Shown here piece after piece: positions 44,038-55,854 of a stretch of 64,000 bases of DNA (the stretch's first letter is position 1; every line of letters begins with the position of its first letter). The DNA comes from Podaxis mareebaensis (taxonomy: Eukaryota; Basidiomycota; Agaricomycetes; Agaricales; Agaricaceae), in the NCBI GenBank assembly GCA_018524725.1, contig JAEUWP010000542.1, forward strand, positions 26,165 to 90,164, in the 5' to 3' direction. A program made the position numbers and the translations under genes. The notes below the pieces were generated by a model. That model saw only the letters and a list, made by a program, of their open reading frames with translations. It had not been told where the DNA came from and made no database searches.

Positions 44038-44905
44038 TTAGAAGGCGGCAATACCGACGAAGGCGCTCAAGATGATACCAGCCCAGCCAGCCTTAGAGCT
44101 AAGGGCACCGTTACCCGCAGCGGTAGCGGAAGCTGAGGGAGCCTTGGAGGCAGCAGAACCAGAGGCAGAGGAAGCTCGCGAGGTGGAGAGTGAAGCAGCC
44201 CCAGTAGGAGAACCAGAGGCAGGGGTGGTCTGACCGGCGAGAGGAGCGGTGGATTGACCAGAAATTTGTGCCTGGACGGTTGGGTTGAAGGTTCCCCTCA
44301 TGTTATCAAGACTGCGGTGAACGATGAAAAAATATTCGGATTGGGAAGTGAATGAGTTGATAACTCACGTAAACTTGGCGGAGAAGGCCAAAGCGGGGTA
44401 TTGAGGGTTCTTGGGATCCTTGAAGCCGAGGGACTCGACGCGAATGAAACTAAATATAAGTTAGATACGAAAACGAACTGTGGAATGAGGAGGCTTACTA
44501 TTCGTTGCTGTTAGGACCGATGTTAGGGTCGGGAGTGAACTGGATGGAAGCAGTAGTGGCGACGTTCACGCTATCGACAATGGTTTGCAACGAGGTCTGA
44601 AAAATAATTAGAGCAACTTTTGGGCGATTGAGTTGCTAGACATGCCTGTTGCTGAGCGTTTCCGACGTAAATCGAGACCTTGGCATTGCCGAACTCTTGG
44701 AGGGAGGGAGCCTGACCGTCATCCTGCCAGGTGATAGTGGCAGCCTGACCGCCGTGGAAGACAGAGGAAGCCACGGGACTGGTCACCTGCAAGAATGTTT
44801 CAGATACTACGTCCGCTGAGGAACAACGTTCACAACACATACAAAGACGGTAGCCAGAGTAGGGGCGGCAGCGAGGGCGAGAACAGCGAGGGACTTGGAG
44901 AACAT
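44038..44905 (-). CDS. KRE9/KNH-type Ser/Thr-rich GPI-anchored wall protein, second gene
   Basis: Five exons: 44843-44905, 44646-44786, 44499-44596, 44369-44449 and 44038-44311. The total is 657 nt (218 residues) with matching phases. A signal peptide (MFSKSLAVLALAAAPTLA) is followed by VTSPVASSVFHGGQAATITWQDDG, IYVGNAQQQ, SIQFTPDPNIGPNSNE, YFIRVESLGF and LDNMRGTF, the same core order as the gene at 6261-7456. A Ser/Ala-rich stalk and a hydrophobic tail (AGWAGIILSAFVGIAAF) with a GNGALSS site make a good GPI signal. The intron after exon 2 starts with GC (GCATGT) instead of GT. The gene is expected to act in or on the cell wall. Confidence 0.9.
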
Positions 44906-46005
44906 CTTGGTCGTAGAGTGGGTGGAATCGGGGGATATTGAAAGAGAGTGGAAGTCAAAGGAATGACAGGTATTGCGCGCCGGAGGCAGAAGAGGTTGTC
45001 TGCGGTGAACGGGTTGTGGAGGTAAGAGCAGAAAGGTATTGATTCTCAATAGTCGGAGTTTATATTTGTTTTCGCACATCAGCCATAAAGCCCATCATCA
45101 TTTCATGTCGTTATCGTTTTTCATTGGCTCTGATGCTCAGGAACCATCGCTTGTGCCTTGTGGTACAAGAAAATCGTGCCCGTATTTCATCCCGAAGTTG
45201 CCGTCCTTCGCCCGTATCCGTTTCCTGCATGGCTCAGGACAACCCATCCGCAACTACAAAAACCAAGACTGAGATGAACATTGTCGATAGCGGAGCCCTG
45301 ACGACTTACGTCCGGTCTCAGCAGGGGATGATTGAATATGCCTGACGACCCACATGATCCATCGCTTTTTGACATTCGCGAACAGATGAGCGGACGCCTA
45401 AAACGCGGTATCCTCCGGAGACATCGCGAGGTGAGAAGAGAACAATAAACGTGATGCTTCCCGCTATTCACAACGTTTTACAAGGGAAAACCGATGTGCA
45501 AAGATCCAGTAGATATGATTGTTCTCTGATGGTCTTTCTTCTATTTTTAGTAACAACTGATATCTTAAAGCCACTTCCCTGAGAGATGGGCATAACTGCT
45601 TTAGATGCCCATGGGGATGATCAAAGAAATCCCGCTTCTCTTTGTGTGTGGGGCATTCTATGCACAGGGTCTACTACACGTTCTACTACTGATACATGCA
45701 TTGTAACTCTGGGGTATTTCTATCGCCCTGAAGGCGTCGTTAAGCGCATCATATGAGTCCCATCAAATTTTTAGCAACAGCGCCGATGACAACGGTTAAT
45801 TCTTCTCATCGCATGGCTTTTTTCGTCTGGTGATTCTGTCGCATCTCATTGAAATGTCTAACGGAGCCACAAAGTCAAATAACTCGTCACGTGACACCAA
45901 GGTAATCAGATATACGCAAATTGCCGGAACCTTATCAAAAAGAACTGTACATCGGCTGAATCATTCGCATCCATCGTCCTCGACGACCCGCAACCTCAAG
46001 ACAAT
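44906..46005. promoter_or_regulatory. Divergent intergenic region
   Basis: It lies between the KRE9/KNH gene (minus) and RPS30 (plus) and must hold both promoters. Open frames inside are short and lack support. Confidence 0.4.
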
Positions 46006-46557
46006 ATGGGAAAAGGTACCTACTCGCCGTTTCTCGCAACACCAACGCTTCTAATGCCGGATATGCGACCATAGTTCACGGCTCTCTCGCCCGCGCTGGC
46101 AAAGTTAAGTCTCAAACACCAAAGGTCGAGAAGCAGGAAAAGAAGAAGACACCCAAGGGCCGTGCCAAGAAGCGCATCTTGTACAACCGTCGGTGAGTAA
46201 CAGTCGAGATCTTGGAACGAGGGCGACACTGATTATATTACAGCTTCGTTAACGTGACAACACTCCCTGGAGGCAAGCGGAGAATGTGAGTTCCGTTTCT
46301 AACTAATCCGCCGAATATCTTTCGCAACCGGACGGTGAATGCGCCGCAACGCTCCATCTCCTTTTCGCCATCCGACCCCATCTAGTGATGATACAAACGC
46401 ATTTTCGCATAGTTCACGCTGAACTATACTGTTGACAACCATGCATCTTTAACGTCTTTCGCTCCTATCTGACTCATCTCTCTGATTTGCTTCTCATGCT
46501 TCTTGAACACTTACTGACCTACTATCCTCTTTCAGGAACCCCAATCCCGAGAAATAA
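46006..46557 (+). CDS. RPS30: 40S ribosomal protein S30 (eS30)
   Basis: Four exons: 46006-46015 (only ten bases, M-G-K plus one base), 46075-46192, 46244-46285 and 46536-46557, encoding 63 residues. The sequence [32 protein letters not shown] and NRRFVNV then ends NPNPEK, typical of eS30. There is no ubiquitin-like FUBI fusion as in animals, which is normal for fungi. The tiny first exon and the long last intron (250 bp) are characteristic of intron-rich ribosomal protein genes. It was found only by splicing, because no exon is long. Confidence 0.95.
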
Positions 46558-46902
46558 AAGCTGGCCGAGGCAACCGCCTTCAGGATCGCATTCGTCTTAA
46601 TCACCACACATCACAAGTCAGGAGGAGTGGGGTGGGATAGAGGGATTGGTCATTATGTATCTTATTGCTTTGCATTTGTGCTCTCTGCATACACCCATGT
46701 TGCTACCCTATATGCCAATCATGATATGACCAAACCCCGAGTTATCTTGTCTGGAATCGTGAATCAACTGAGATCGGGATTTTGTAGGTGGTCATTTGAC
46801 CACGTGAACAGGCGCGTCAGCTCCTGTGAGTGTAGACGTGTCCGACTTGTGTTGTCACTGTTAGAACACCTTTAGTTTGTTCTCCTCAACTACATCACCA
46901 AT
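46558..46902. other. Intergenic between RPS30 and SEC11
   Basis: It contains the 3' flank of RPS30 and the promoter of SEC11. One open frame at 46627-46875 has no support. Confidence 0.4.
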
Positions 46903-47674
46903 ATGTTTGCTGAGGAGATTAAGACCTTCAAGCGGCTGGGATTTCGCCATGTGAGCCGTTATATCATCTCATAATAGACCGCACTGACCCCTGCATCGTA
47001 GGTCCTACTTCAACTGCTTAACTTTGCCTCCGTCATTGCTTCAGGCCTCATGATCTGGAAAGGACTTGGCCTCGTAACAAACTCGGAATCCCCAATCGTT
47101 GTGGTACTTAGGTGCGACCATACCTTCTCTACGCTCGTCCAAGTGCTGAAACCTACCCCCGTAGTGGATCAATGGAACCTGCATTCTACCGCGGCGACCT
47201 CCTCTTCTTAACCAACCCTGCGAATGAACGGTACAAAACCGGGGATATCACGGTCTATAAGATTCCAGGCGCTGATATTCCCATCGTACACCGAGTCTTG
47301 GAAACACATGATGACAAGAAGAAGGATAAACAGCTGTTATTAACGAAGGGTGACAACAACTACGTGGACGATTTGGAACTGTATCAGGGCTTGCAATGGT
47401 TGGAGAGAAAACACATTGTTGGGAAAGTCCGAGGGTGCGTGTTGAACATTGCTTCCAGTCAGGATGAGACAGCTAATGTCTGTTTTTGTGCATCCAGTTT
47501 CCTTCCCTACATCGGTTATGTGACAATCGCCATGGTTCGTACAGCCTTTGCCCTCTCATTTCCACTGCTCCCTGACAAGAACTTTTCCTTTCTGAACAAT
47601 AGAACGACTTCCCGCAGCTCAAATACGCATTGCTGGGTGGTCTGGGGCTACTAGCGCTGATACAACGTGAATGA
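46903..47674 (+). CDS. SEC11: Signal peptidase complex catalytic subunit SEC11
   Basis: Five exons: 46903-46950, 47002-47111, 47165-47434, 47498-47534 and 47603-47674, 178 residues with all phases consistent. It begins [20 protein letters not shown] with an N-terminal membrane helix ([19 protein letters not shown]). The catalytic Ser lies in [12 protein letters not shown], the catalytic His in PIVHRVLE, and the conserved GDNNYVDD and [16 protein letters not shown] motifs follow. A short hydrophobic C-terminal helix closes the protein. It cleaves signal peptides at the ER membrane as part of the signal peptidase complex. Length and motifs match the family closely, and the gene looks intact. 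It ends in TGA. Confidence 0.96.
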
Positions 47675-49975
47675 GATGCCTATCTCACACTTGCTGTTCC
47701 CTACTCTGTATCTATCAATGAATTCGGTCTGTCTCGGTCGTATGTCCTGTCATCTTTCGGGTGATGCCTTGGAGAGTTTTGTGGCTTCGAGGTAACATTC
47801 GACTTCGTCTTTAATTGATCGCACATGCGGCTGTGGTTTATGACCTTGTTACTCAGGCAGTGGAATATACCTGAATTTGTACTCTGTATCCGACCTCCTC
47901 ACATTATTGAGCCCTCCCAAAGATAGGGAACATAACAGAACGATTTAGAAGGTATAGTACCAACGGAGGTCCGGCACGGAAAATATATCCGGGGCTTTTA
48001 TCTTCGCTCGTAAAGGTGGAGCAGATAGCGCGCGGGACATAAAACTGAATATGCATCCCCTTCATCGATGAATACTCAACTCACTTATCGCAACGTGGTC
48101 ACCCGAGACGAAGGTGAGCAGTGCCTCTTTCGTTTCCAGGCCGTTCTCATAGAACCTTCATGTCCTCTCCAGATATGACACGGTGTGGGTGTGAGACCGT
48201 GATATGGCCTCAATGTCCTGGTGGCCAAGCCACAAAGGGAACACACCACTCGTGGCCATGTCCTTCTGTGTGGATGTTCGCATTCATTGTTCCAAGCTTC
48301 GACCGGCGACAGAATCCTGATTCGGTTCATTTCCGATATCGGGAACAACTGCGGACCTCTAGACGTGAACTGGATAGGGTTCAGAGCTGTAATGGTATGC
48401 TTAGGTGTGGCTCGCGGGACATTGTATGAGTGGGATCTGCATTGCGCCCGTGGTTAATGGGGCAGATATGAATGGGCGCTTCGTTCGGAATTTAGGTTTG
48501 GGGATGGGAATGGGGAGCTGAGCTTGCAATATTCGAAGATAGATGGAAGGCGGTTGTTTGCAGCCAGTTGTTCGTGCGGATGTGAAGGGTCTGCGTGATT
48601 GTGCTGTATGCGGTATGTGCATTTTCCTGTGAAGGTGGTTCGATCCATGCGTAAGCTTGATTTGTTGGACGGAGGCTTAGGGTATCTTCTGGTGAGGGCT
48701 TCGCAGCATTCTTGACGTTAGACTAAACGATCCCTTCGTGTGACTCTTGACTAGCGTATGCTCAAGGTTTCTAGCTCCTTCCGTCGGATCAGCCACGAGG
48801 GCAATGTTGCCTCACTGGAGTGACGATAGGGCCATTCCAATGTCCTGAATCTTATCATTGACCCCGATACCTAAACAGGCTTCCCGTTCACAACGCAGGC
48901 AGGTGAAGAGTCCTCCCTGAGATGTATCACTCCGGCTGTTGCCTCTATGAAGCTATTCCTACCGCAAGATGGAAGCATAGTTCCTCTCGACCAGAGAACA
49001 GGTTTCGGGTCTGTTATTTTGTCATTGAGTCCTGCAGTCCACATGCGCTCCGAAATGACCCTGAGCGTTGAGGTCTGAGGGCTCACCGAACGGGAAAATG
49101 GATGACTTGGCTTGTTCTTACGATCGGGAACAGTTAAGTAGGGATATTGAAGGTGCGTGTCCAGTTCCATATCGGCCTTTGTGGCTCTCTTATGGCACTC
49201 ATTCAACGTTCATTATGTCGTAGTCTTGAACCTTGGGTGTGAAACGATGAAAAACAGGCTGGCTGCGCCATATTCCTGGCTCTATGTTCTCATGGAATGG
49301 TGCTGGTGTCGCGGTTCGGGGTCATGATGATGAAAGTCGAGGCCAGATTTGCGACTCGGCTGAACACAGGCGAACACTTGAGCTTCATCACCGAGGAGTT
49401 TCCGTTGGACTACGTCATATTGGGGCCGAAAAGGGATGATCTTGTCGCTCAATGGCTGGCGAATATTGAGTGTCACTGGTATGTGTTGTAAATTTCATTT
49501 TTTTTTCGAAACGTTTCCCTGACGAGTGGTAATCGCAAGTGGTGCATACAAACGATCGCATCTGTCTAAACCCGCGAGACTGGTACGTCCTCGGAAACAC
49601 ATGATCCTTATGGCGTTTCGAACCATGGCGAACTGGACTTCTGGTGTGGTAGAGGGCCTCACCAAAGTAATGGAGGTGGAGCTGCCATTTGTTACATTCT
49701 AAGAGGACACTCTTGGATAATGGATTCGAGGAAATGCCGTTTGTGTCTGTATTCTGCTTTTGGCCTTTCCACCGTGAGGAAGAGTTTTGCCTGGATATCA
49801 ATTCTAAGATTTCAAACAAGGTGAACTTAAGGTAGGCAACGTAATACGTGAGCGCTCGTAGGCCGTGATCTTCTATGCGGTCGTTGCGCGACACTTTACC
49901 ACGGTGCCAGCGCCTGATATCGAATTCTAACTGTCTCTATTCCCAGCTCTCTGGTATCGTCCATAATCCCGTCAT
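47675..49975. other. Gene-poor stretch
   Basis: I find no exon chain or domain in either strand. The open frames are below ~160 codons and look random in composition. The last part precedes the second NACHT gene. Confidence 0.35.
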
Positions 49976-52923
49976 GTCGCGACGTTTGTCAGAGACAAGC
50001 ACCCCTAATTACCAGGCGTGTCTGTACCTCCTACTTTTGGATCCTCCTAGCAGAACCTGACAAGGTACCTTTAGACCCTGAGCGGTCCTCCCGTCCCCCA
50101 AGTTCGGCATCATCATCGTCGTATCTTCCACGGTGCCCCCCTGAGGGTGATCAACAACAACAACAGCAATCGACTCCCGACCACCCGACTGGTGGCCACG
50201 AGCTCCCTGATCCGGCTTGGATAGATTCACCAACCTCATCGCATTCTGAGTCGCAACGACCTCTAAGAGATCAAACATCGCTCACTCCGACGTTATCTGA
50301 TCCTGGACCCTACCTGCACCATAAGCGCGAGCCTGATGGGACCGGTATCGTTCCAGCTGCCCAAAACTCAGGAGGTCCACCCCAACAGCCAACGATGCAC
50401 ATCAGCGCCAATGCTCTTCCCGTTCAAAGTTAGTTTATCATACATAGGCCCAATAGGTCCCTTGATGATTGTTAAACAGGTCAAAATCAGATTGGAGCCT
50501 TTTATCAAGCATCGGGAGTCATCCTCCAAAACCCGATTATGGCAGAGCGCATTGAAACGCAAAATTTCCAACTCTTCGACAACTCGTTTGACGGTGCGCT
50601 CTTCTGCTTAGATCTTGCACAATATACTCAGTCTTCATAGTCCTGGATATTCTTTCCAGGCACACGATCGCAGGAGCAGAGTTTGATTCAGCCATGCGTT
50701 CTTCAGCTGTGAGGTGTCACCCGGGGACAAGGAGAGAAGTTCTCCAAAGCGCACAGCATTGGCTGGACAACGCGCAACATACGAACCGGCTTCTGTGGTT
50801 AAACGGTCCCGTTGGCGTTGGAAAGTCAACGGTCATGCAAACCCTTGCTGAAGACGCTGAATCATCACGTCAGCTAGCAGCAGCGGTATTTTTCTCCAAT
50901 GCCACGGTTTCTGGAAATGAAGACCGCATTGTTCCGACCATCTGCTATCAGCTGGCCGTAAAAATAACCCCGTTTCGCGAATTTCTGACGGAACACATTA
51001 GGGGAAACCCTCGAATTTTTGGGAAAAGGTTACGCGAGCAGTTCGACAACCTGATCTTGCAGTTCTTCACAAAAAACCCAAATTCAGAATTAGGTGGCAC
51101 GCGAGTCATTTTTCTCGATGGTTTGGACGAGCTTAGCTCTTTTGACCATGGGGATCCGGGCGCCATTCTTCGCCAGCTTCTAGCTTCGATAGACCGCCTG
51201 CATAGCAACACCTCGGCTCCTTTCCTTTGGGTTGTCTCCTCCCGCAGCGAGGATTCTATCAAAGGAATATTTTCTACTATTTCCCAGATAGGCCTAACGG
51301 AGTGGCATATTCCTGCTGACTCCGAAGATGACGTTATTTTGTATCTCCGAGACTCCTTTCTCGAGATCCGGCGACTATATCCCAACATGATTCATCGCGA
51401 GTGGCCATCATGCGAGGAGTTTTCGATAATTACTACATCTGCGGGGGGACTGTTCGTGTACGCTTCCACGCTGATCAAATTCATCAACGACTCCCATCGT
51501 CGTAATCCTGTCGCCCAGCTCAACAATTTGCTTCCCTTTCTCTGCGACCCTATTAGAACACAGCCGACAGCCACAAAGCCCAGTCCTTTCCTACCTTTGG
51601 ACAAGCTCTATACCCAGATATTGACCAATATCCACACTTCCGTGCTCCCAAATACTCTCCGACTTCTGGGTTATGCTCTATTCAAGTTAGAGTCCCCATC
51701 CTCATGGTCGCTCGCTTCTGCATCTAATTTGTTGGCATTTGAAAGGCATGTGGCTTATGATGCACTCGAAAAATTTGGCTCCGTCCTTGAAATACCAAAT
51801 GTCGACAATGCAGGCGAAGAGAGGTTTCGTATTCTCCATTCATCTTTCGCAGAGTACCTCCTCTCGCCTACAAGATCTGGTGACTTTGTCCTCAACGTGG
51901 ACGAGACGAACACTCACGTGTGGTGGTGTTATTTCCGGATACTCCAGGAGGCTAATAATACCGGTCAGTCTATTGCTAGGTCACTCGGTTGAGATACTCA
52001 CTACTCTTTAGGGGAGCCCTCACCGGGAATTGCGAACGTTAGCCTCACTTGGTCTGATGACCAGGATGATCAGAAATTGCGACTGAGTCTCTTTAGGGAA
52101 GCCAGATCCTCTTGGGCGTCCCTTTTGATGAAACAATCTTGGTTGTCCGAACAACTGAGTACATATTCAAAGCTTCGCCTGGATTCTTCCACATTACTCG
52201 ATATTTTTCGGAAGCTACCTTTGAATAACCTATGCTTTTATGTGGATAATGCTGGAGAACTCGCGACGTTCCTAGTTTGGCTCCAAAGACTCGTATGTAT
52301 TGTTGAGCCAGCTGAAGTTCCTGACTGACTTGGCATACATGATATCAGGCCCCACCTGAACTTCGGCAATCGGTATCTTCAGATGTTTGCACCCTCGACA
52401 CATTTGATATCGAATGGGTTTCGAAAGAAAGATACTGCTTGGCTTTTATACTCGATAAGCGAGGCAACATTTTACAGACCTACTGCACTGACAATACCCA
52501 GTATGTGAGTAGATAAAAAGCGACTTCGTGCCTACCCCACTTCTCATACGTATATGTCAACAGATTCATGCAGCTCGGAACATATGCACCTCTGGGACCA
52601 CCTTTGACCGCGAATGCATAGAAGATGTGATCATCGGCGAAGTTCAAAACTTGAGAGAGAACTCTCCGAACACAGAGGTGAAGATCTGGGGGAGAGGTAC
52701 GTCGAAGATGTGCGCTGTCATAGAGGTTACCCTGCCTAATGGCTGTGCCTGGTTTTATTGTCTCCCTCTCAAGTCAGGATCCCGGGAAACGCCCGTTGGT
52801 CTTAAGAAGCGTGACGTCACTCATCGCGGGAGATTTATCGCGAAATTCATATATCGCCTAGCTTGCGTCCTCGTAGTCTACGTATTATACAGTCTGCTCA
52901 CTTACTCCCTTTCCGGCCTCTAA
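49976..52923 (+). CDS. NACHT-domain STAND NTPase ending in a membrane helix
   Basis: Exons: a Gln/Pro/Ser-rich exon ending at 50428 (start near 49976, not settled), 50480-50593, a NACHT exon from about 50612 or 50660 to 51963, 52012-52292, 52345-52504 and 52564-52923. Motifs: NFQLFDNSFDG, HTIAGAEFDS, P-loop GPVGVGKSTV, Walker B LDGLDEL, then WWCYFRILQEANNTG and a C-terminal NTEVKIWGRGT...CAVIEV region. The last ~30 residues (FIAKFIYRLACVLVVYVLYSLLTY) form a transmembrane helix. The join between 50593 and the HTIAG exon does not keep phase with the visible splice sites, so a frameshift or an odd intron may be present. It is homologous to the minus-strand gene at 2768-5306. Confidence 0.75.
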
Positions 52924-53301
52924 TACACTTGGCTTTCTGTGGTTTCTTGAGCCTCAGCCCCTTCATCAGCTTCGAATAGTGGGGATGAAATATACAAACG
53001 ATGTGCGGGGAAAACTCATGCATCGGAGTTTGATGATGCTGCAAACAACCCGGCCATCTAACTTCAATTTACACCTTGTGGGCCTAATCTGATTGACTCG
53101 GGGAGGTTCTGCTCAGAAGTAATCTGCAAGCTGTGCCTTAATAGTATCAGGAAGCCCTTCGCATAAGTAGGATAACGTGTATCTCAGAGTTGTAGAGTAT
53201 GAGACAGTATCTGTCTATTAACGAAAATGCACATTGATAATCCAATGAGTCGCCCATAGCACGGACTCACTGATCCCGGATGCCAGAATTCCTAATCCTG
53301 G
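52924..53301. other. Intergenic between the NACHT gene and the membrane protein gene
   Basis: No gene is seen. It may hold a short 5' exon of the gene at 53302-54782, which lacks an ATG at the left end of its frame. Confidence 0.4.
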
Positions 53302-54782
53302 TTGAGTGAAGGAAGTCTATGGATAGGAGACTATGGGCTCGACGGCCTTATTATCCGTGACTTTGATGGGAAGAAGCTTATCGGATGTGAGCGCTTGAGC
53401 GAGGGTCAGATCATGTCTTTCATTACTTGCGTTTCCTGGTGGAACACATATCCTCTACTCCTCCCCTTCCTCAGACTTACTGACATGGGCATTGTCGATA
53501 TCCTTGGCGAAGTTCGTTCCCGGCTCTACCAGACCTCCCCAAAGTTTGCCGAAGCTGCAGCGATGATGATGCCCAAAAGCTTGACGGGAATCAAACACAC
53601 GTTGCGTCCAGCATGTGGGTTCCTGCCAATGCCCATGACCTTGGGCTGGCAAGAAGATCCGATGGACGACGACTATCCGTCGCGCCTCCTCGTTCCAGGG
53701 TTGCAGCTCACAGATATTGAATCTGGTGCGACATGGGCAGTGATCGCGCCATGGATGCACGCATTATATACCATGACTTATGAAGGACAGCCAGTTGGTG
53801 TAACTGAAATCGAACTGGAGGAGGCACAATTCACGGAATCGTTCACTACACAGCATTATGTCGTTCTTTGCGTACTTTGTGCCCAAGGCGTCTTTGGTAT
53901 CTGGGCTTGGAAGCATCATGAATTCAGAGAGTGCGCCTTTATCTTCCTCGGCATCTTCCTCCAAGTCATGGAAGGTTGCTTGGTCTGGATATTCCCTATC
54001 TACAGAGCCCCCCGCCTTGTCCGGAAGCCAAGGTCATACGTACTTCATAAAGGCGTGGCTACGACCCACTTTCTTGTCGTCTCTCATCAACCCGGCCATG
54101 AACCTTCCCCCAAGTCCGGATCTCTGTATATCAGCCTTGAAGATGCCGCAGGCCCGATACAAATCCTGCGCAAAGGTTATAAACATATCCTGGAAAACAG
54201 TTTCCGCATGTCCCTACAGCTCGCCAAAATAGGTCTCCGAGCCAGTTGCTTTTTCTCACAGGCAAACGGATTCCTCATCCCATTCACCCTTTCCATCGGT
54301 ATCATTGCGTCGGAAATCATCACGAAGGTTCATACACCCTTTCCACGGTATTCGTTTATGGGGCCGCTTGAGTCTACGAAGAGGCGTTCGACCGATCTGG
54401 AGATGATGACCGCAATCTGTATAAGGACTGGATGTCTGTCCGTTGGGTTTGTGGAAGCCATCCTTCCGGATCGAGGAGGGGAACACGTCAATTATCAGTG
54501 GCTTAAGGCGCTACTCCAGCCGGAGAGTGCGCTAGCGGTCGGGCCGCATCGGCCCTATCCGACCGAAAGCGAGACGTTCACTACTGCGTTGAAAAGACGG
54601 CGGGCTCAAAAGGTGAGCAGCTTAATATGACTTCCAAACTGTTTTTGTAGCTAAAACTGCCAAGTCCGAAACTGGCAGCGGGGGGCACGTTACCTCTCTT
54701 CTCAACCCGTCGTTGGATCGAGGTGAAGGGACCTCATCATCTCAAAAATATGAGTTTGAATTGTGCTCCCTCGCGGTGGTAG
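53302..54782 (+). CDS. Uncharacterised fungal membrane protein
   Basis: A long open stretch (53302-54612) joins a second exon (54651-54782) across a 38-bp GTGAGC...TAG intron in phase 0. The frame has no ATG at its left end; the first in-frame ATG is at 53413, so a 5' exon may be missing. Features: a weakly hydrophobic N-terminus, DIESGATWAVIAPWMHALYTMTYEG, a hydrophobic pair of segments (YVVLCVLCAQGVFGIWAW and CAFIFLGIFLQVMEGCLVWIF) and another at LIPFTLSIGIIASEIITK. This suggests two or three membrane helices. I do not recognise the family. It lies between NACHT-type sequences and overlaps the start of the NACHT remnant in another frame. Confidence 0.55.
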
Positions 54783-55772
54783 AGGAAATTATTCCTCAAG
54801 CATCTGTGCTTCTAATATCCAACTTTCTTAGATTGGAAGATATCCGTTGTATCTCAGAAGCAATTGGTGACGAGGGTATCTCGGAAGACACGCCATTATC
54901 ATTCTACGGCGATCGGCTGCGTTTAAGTCTCAGCGACACGAACAATGAGTCAGAACGCGGAGACGCGGAGAGGTATGTATGGGTTTGCTGTCTAAAGGTT
55001 CTATGCGGTGCCTTTCCCAAAAGTAAACCAAGTCTACGTTCCAAGTTGAGTACTAGATTGATAATAAATTAGTTTCATCGCTGGTATTTACCCCGTCGAG
55101 GATCTCGGTGCCCATCCTTCCCTCTGGACGGACTGCAGTACAGGATCTCCCCGAACAGTTATTCGATGCTGCCCTCAAAATTCTGTTTAGTGTTACGTTT
55201 GATGGGAAGTTTGGCCCCCATTTCGATGTGATGGTTCCGGACTTGGCCCACTTTCGCCAATTCCTCGAACACACTCGATGTCTCTCCTCTTGGCTTATAT
55301 GGATACAGGGACATGTACGGGCAGCTCTTTATGATGACAACCCCGCGCCTCAGATTGTCTATAGGTCCCTACTGAACTTCGGAATGCGTATGCAATGGAG
55401 ATGGACCTTGGAGAACTCAATCTGGACCGTCTGGGCTCTTCGAATTTCACACTGTGTTGTCTAGAAACTATTGCCGACCAAGATGGGAATATCATCGCCA
55501 TATATTGTTCTGAAGACTCACATGAGATATGTAGGTGCTCAGATAATAGAAAATATGTTGACGCATTGCGGTCTTAGGACTCGGAAGTGCAAGGGTCATG
55601 CTCGCGTGGATCACGAGACCAAGTAATGGATGAAGTATCGGAGTTGAAGAGAAATGCACTCTCGACAAAAGTTACAATATGGGGAAAGGATACGCACAAG
55701 TGTGCTGTGATAACTCAATCCCTACCCAACAGGTATTCCTGGATCGACTACTTTTCCAGTGTTTTGGAATGA
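54713..55772 (+). pseudogene. C-terminal fragment of a NACHT-type STAND gene
   Basis: Several open pieces in different frames align by eye with the C-terminal half of the gene at 49976-52923: YVWVCCLKVL against the WWCYFRILQ region, FLEHTRCLSSWLIWIQGH against FLVWLQRL, APQIVYRSLLNFGM against APPELRQS, and STKVTIWGKDTHKCAVI against NTEVKIWGRGTSKMCAVI. No P-loop or Walker B lies upstream. It is therefore either a separate gene without an NTPase domain or, more likely, a decaying remnant of a tandem copy. Exon limits are not resolved. Confidence 0.5.
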
Positions 55773-55854
55773 TCATGGCTGTTAATTTCTATGAAACAGA
55801 GTCAATGGAGTTCTATTAATTTATGAGTAATAGTTAAGATAAGATAATGTGCTG

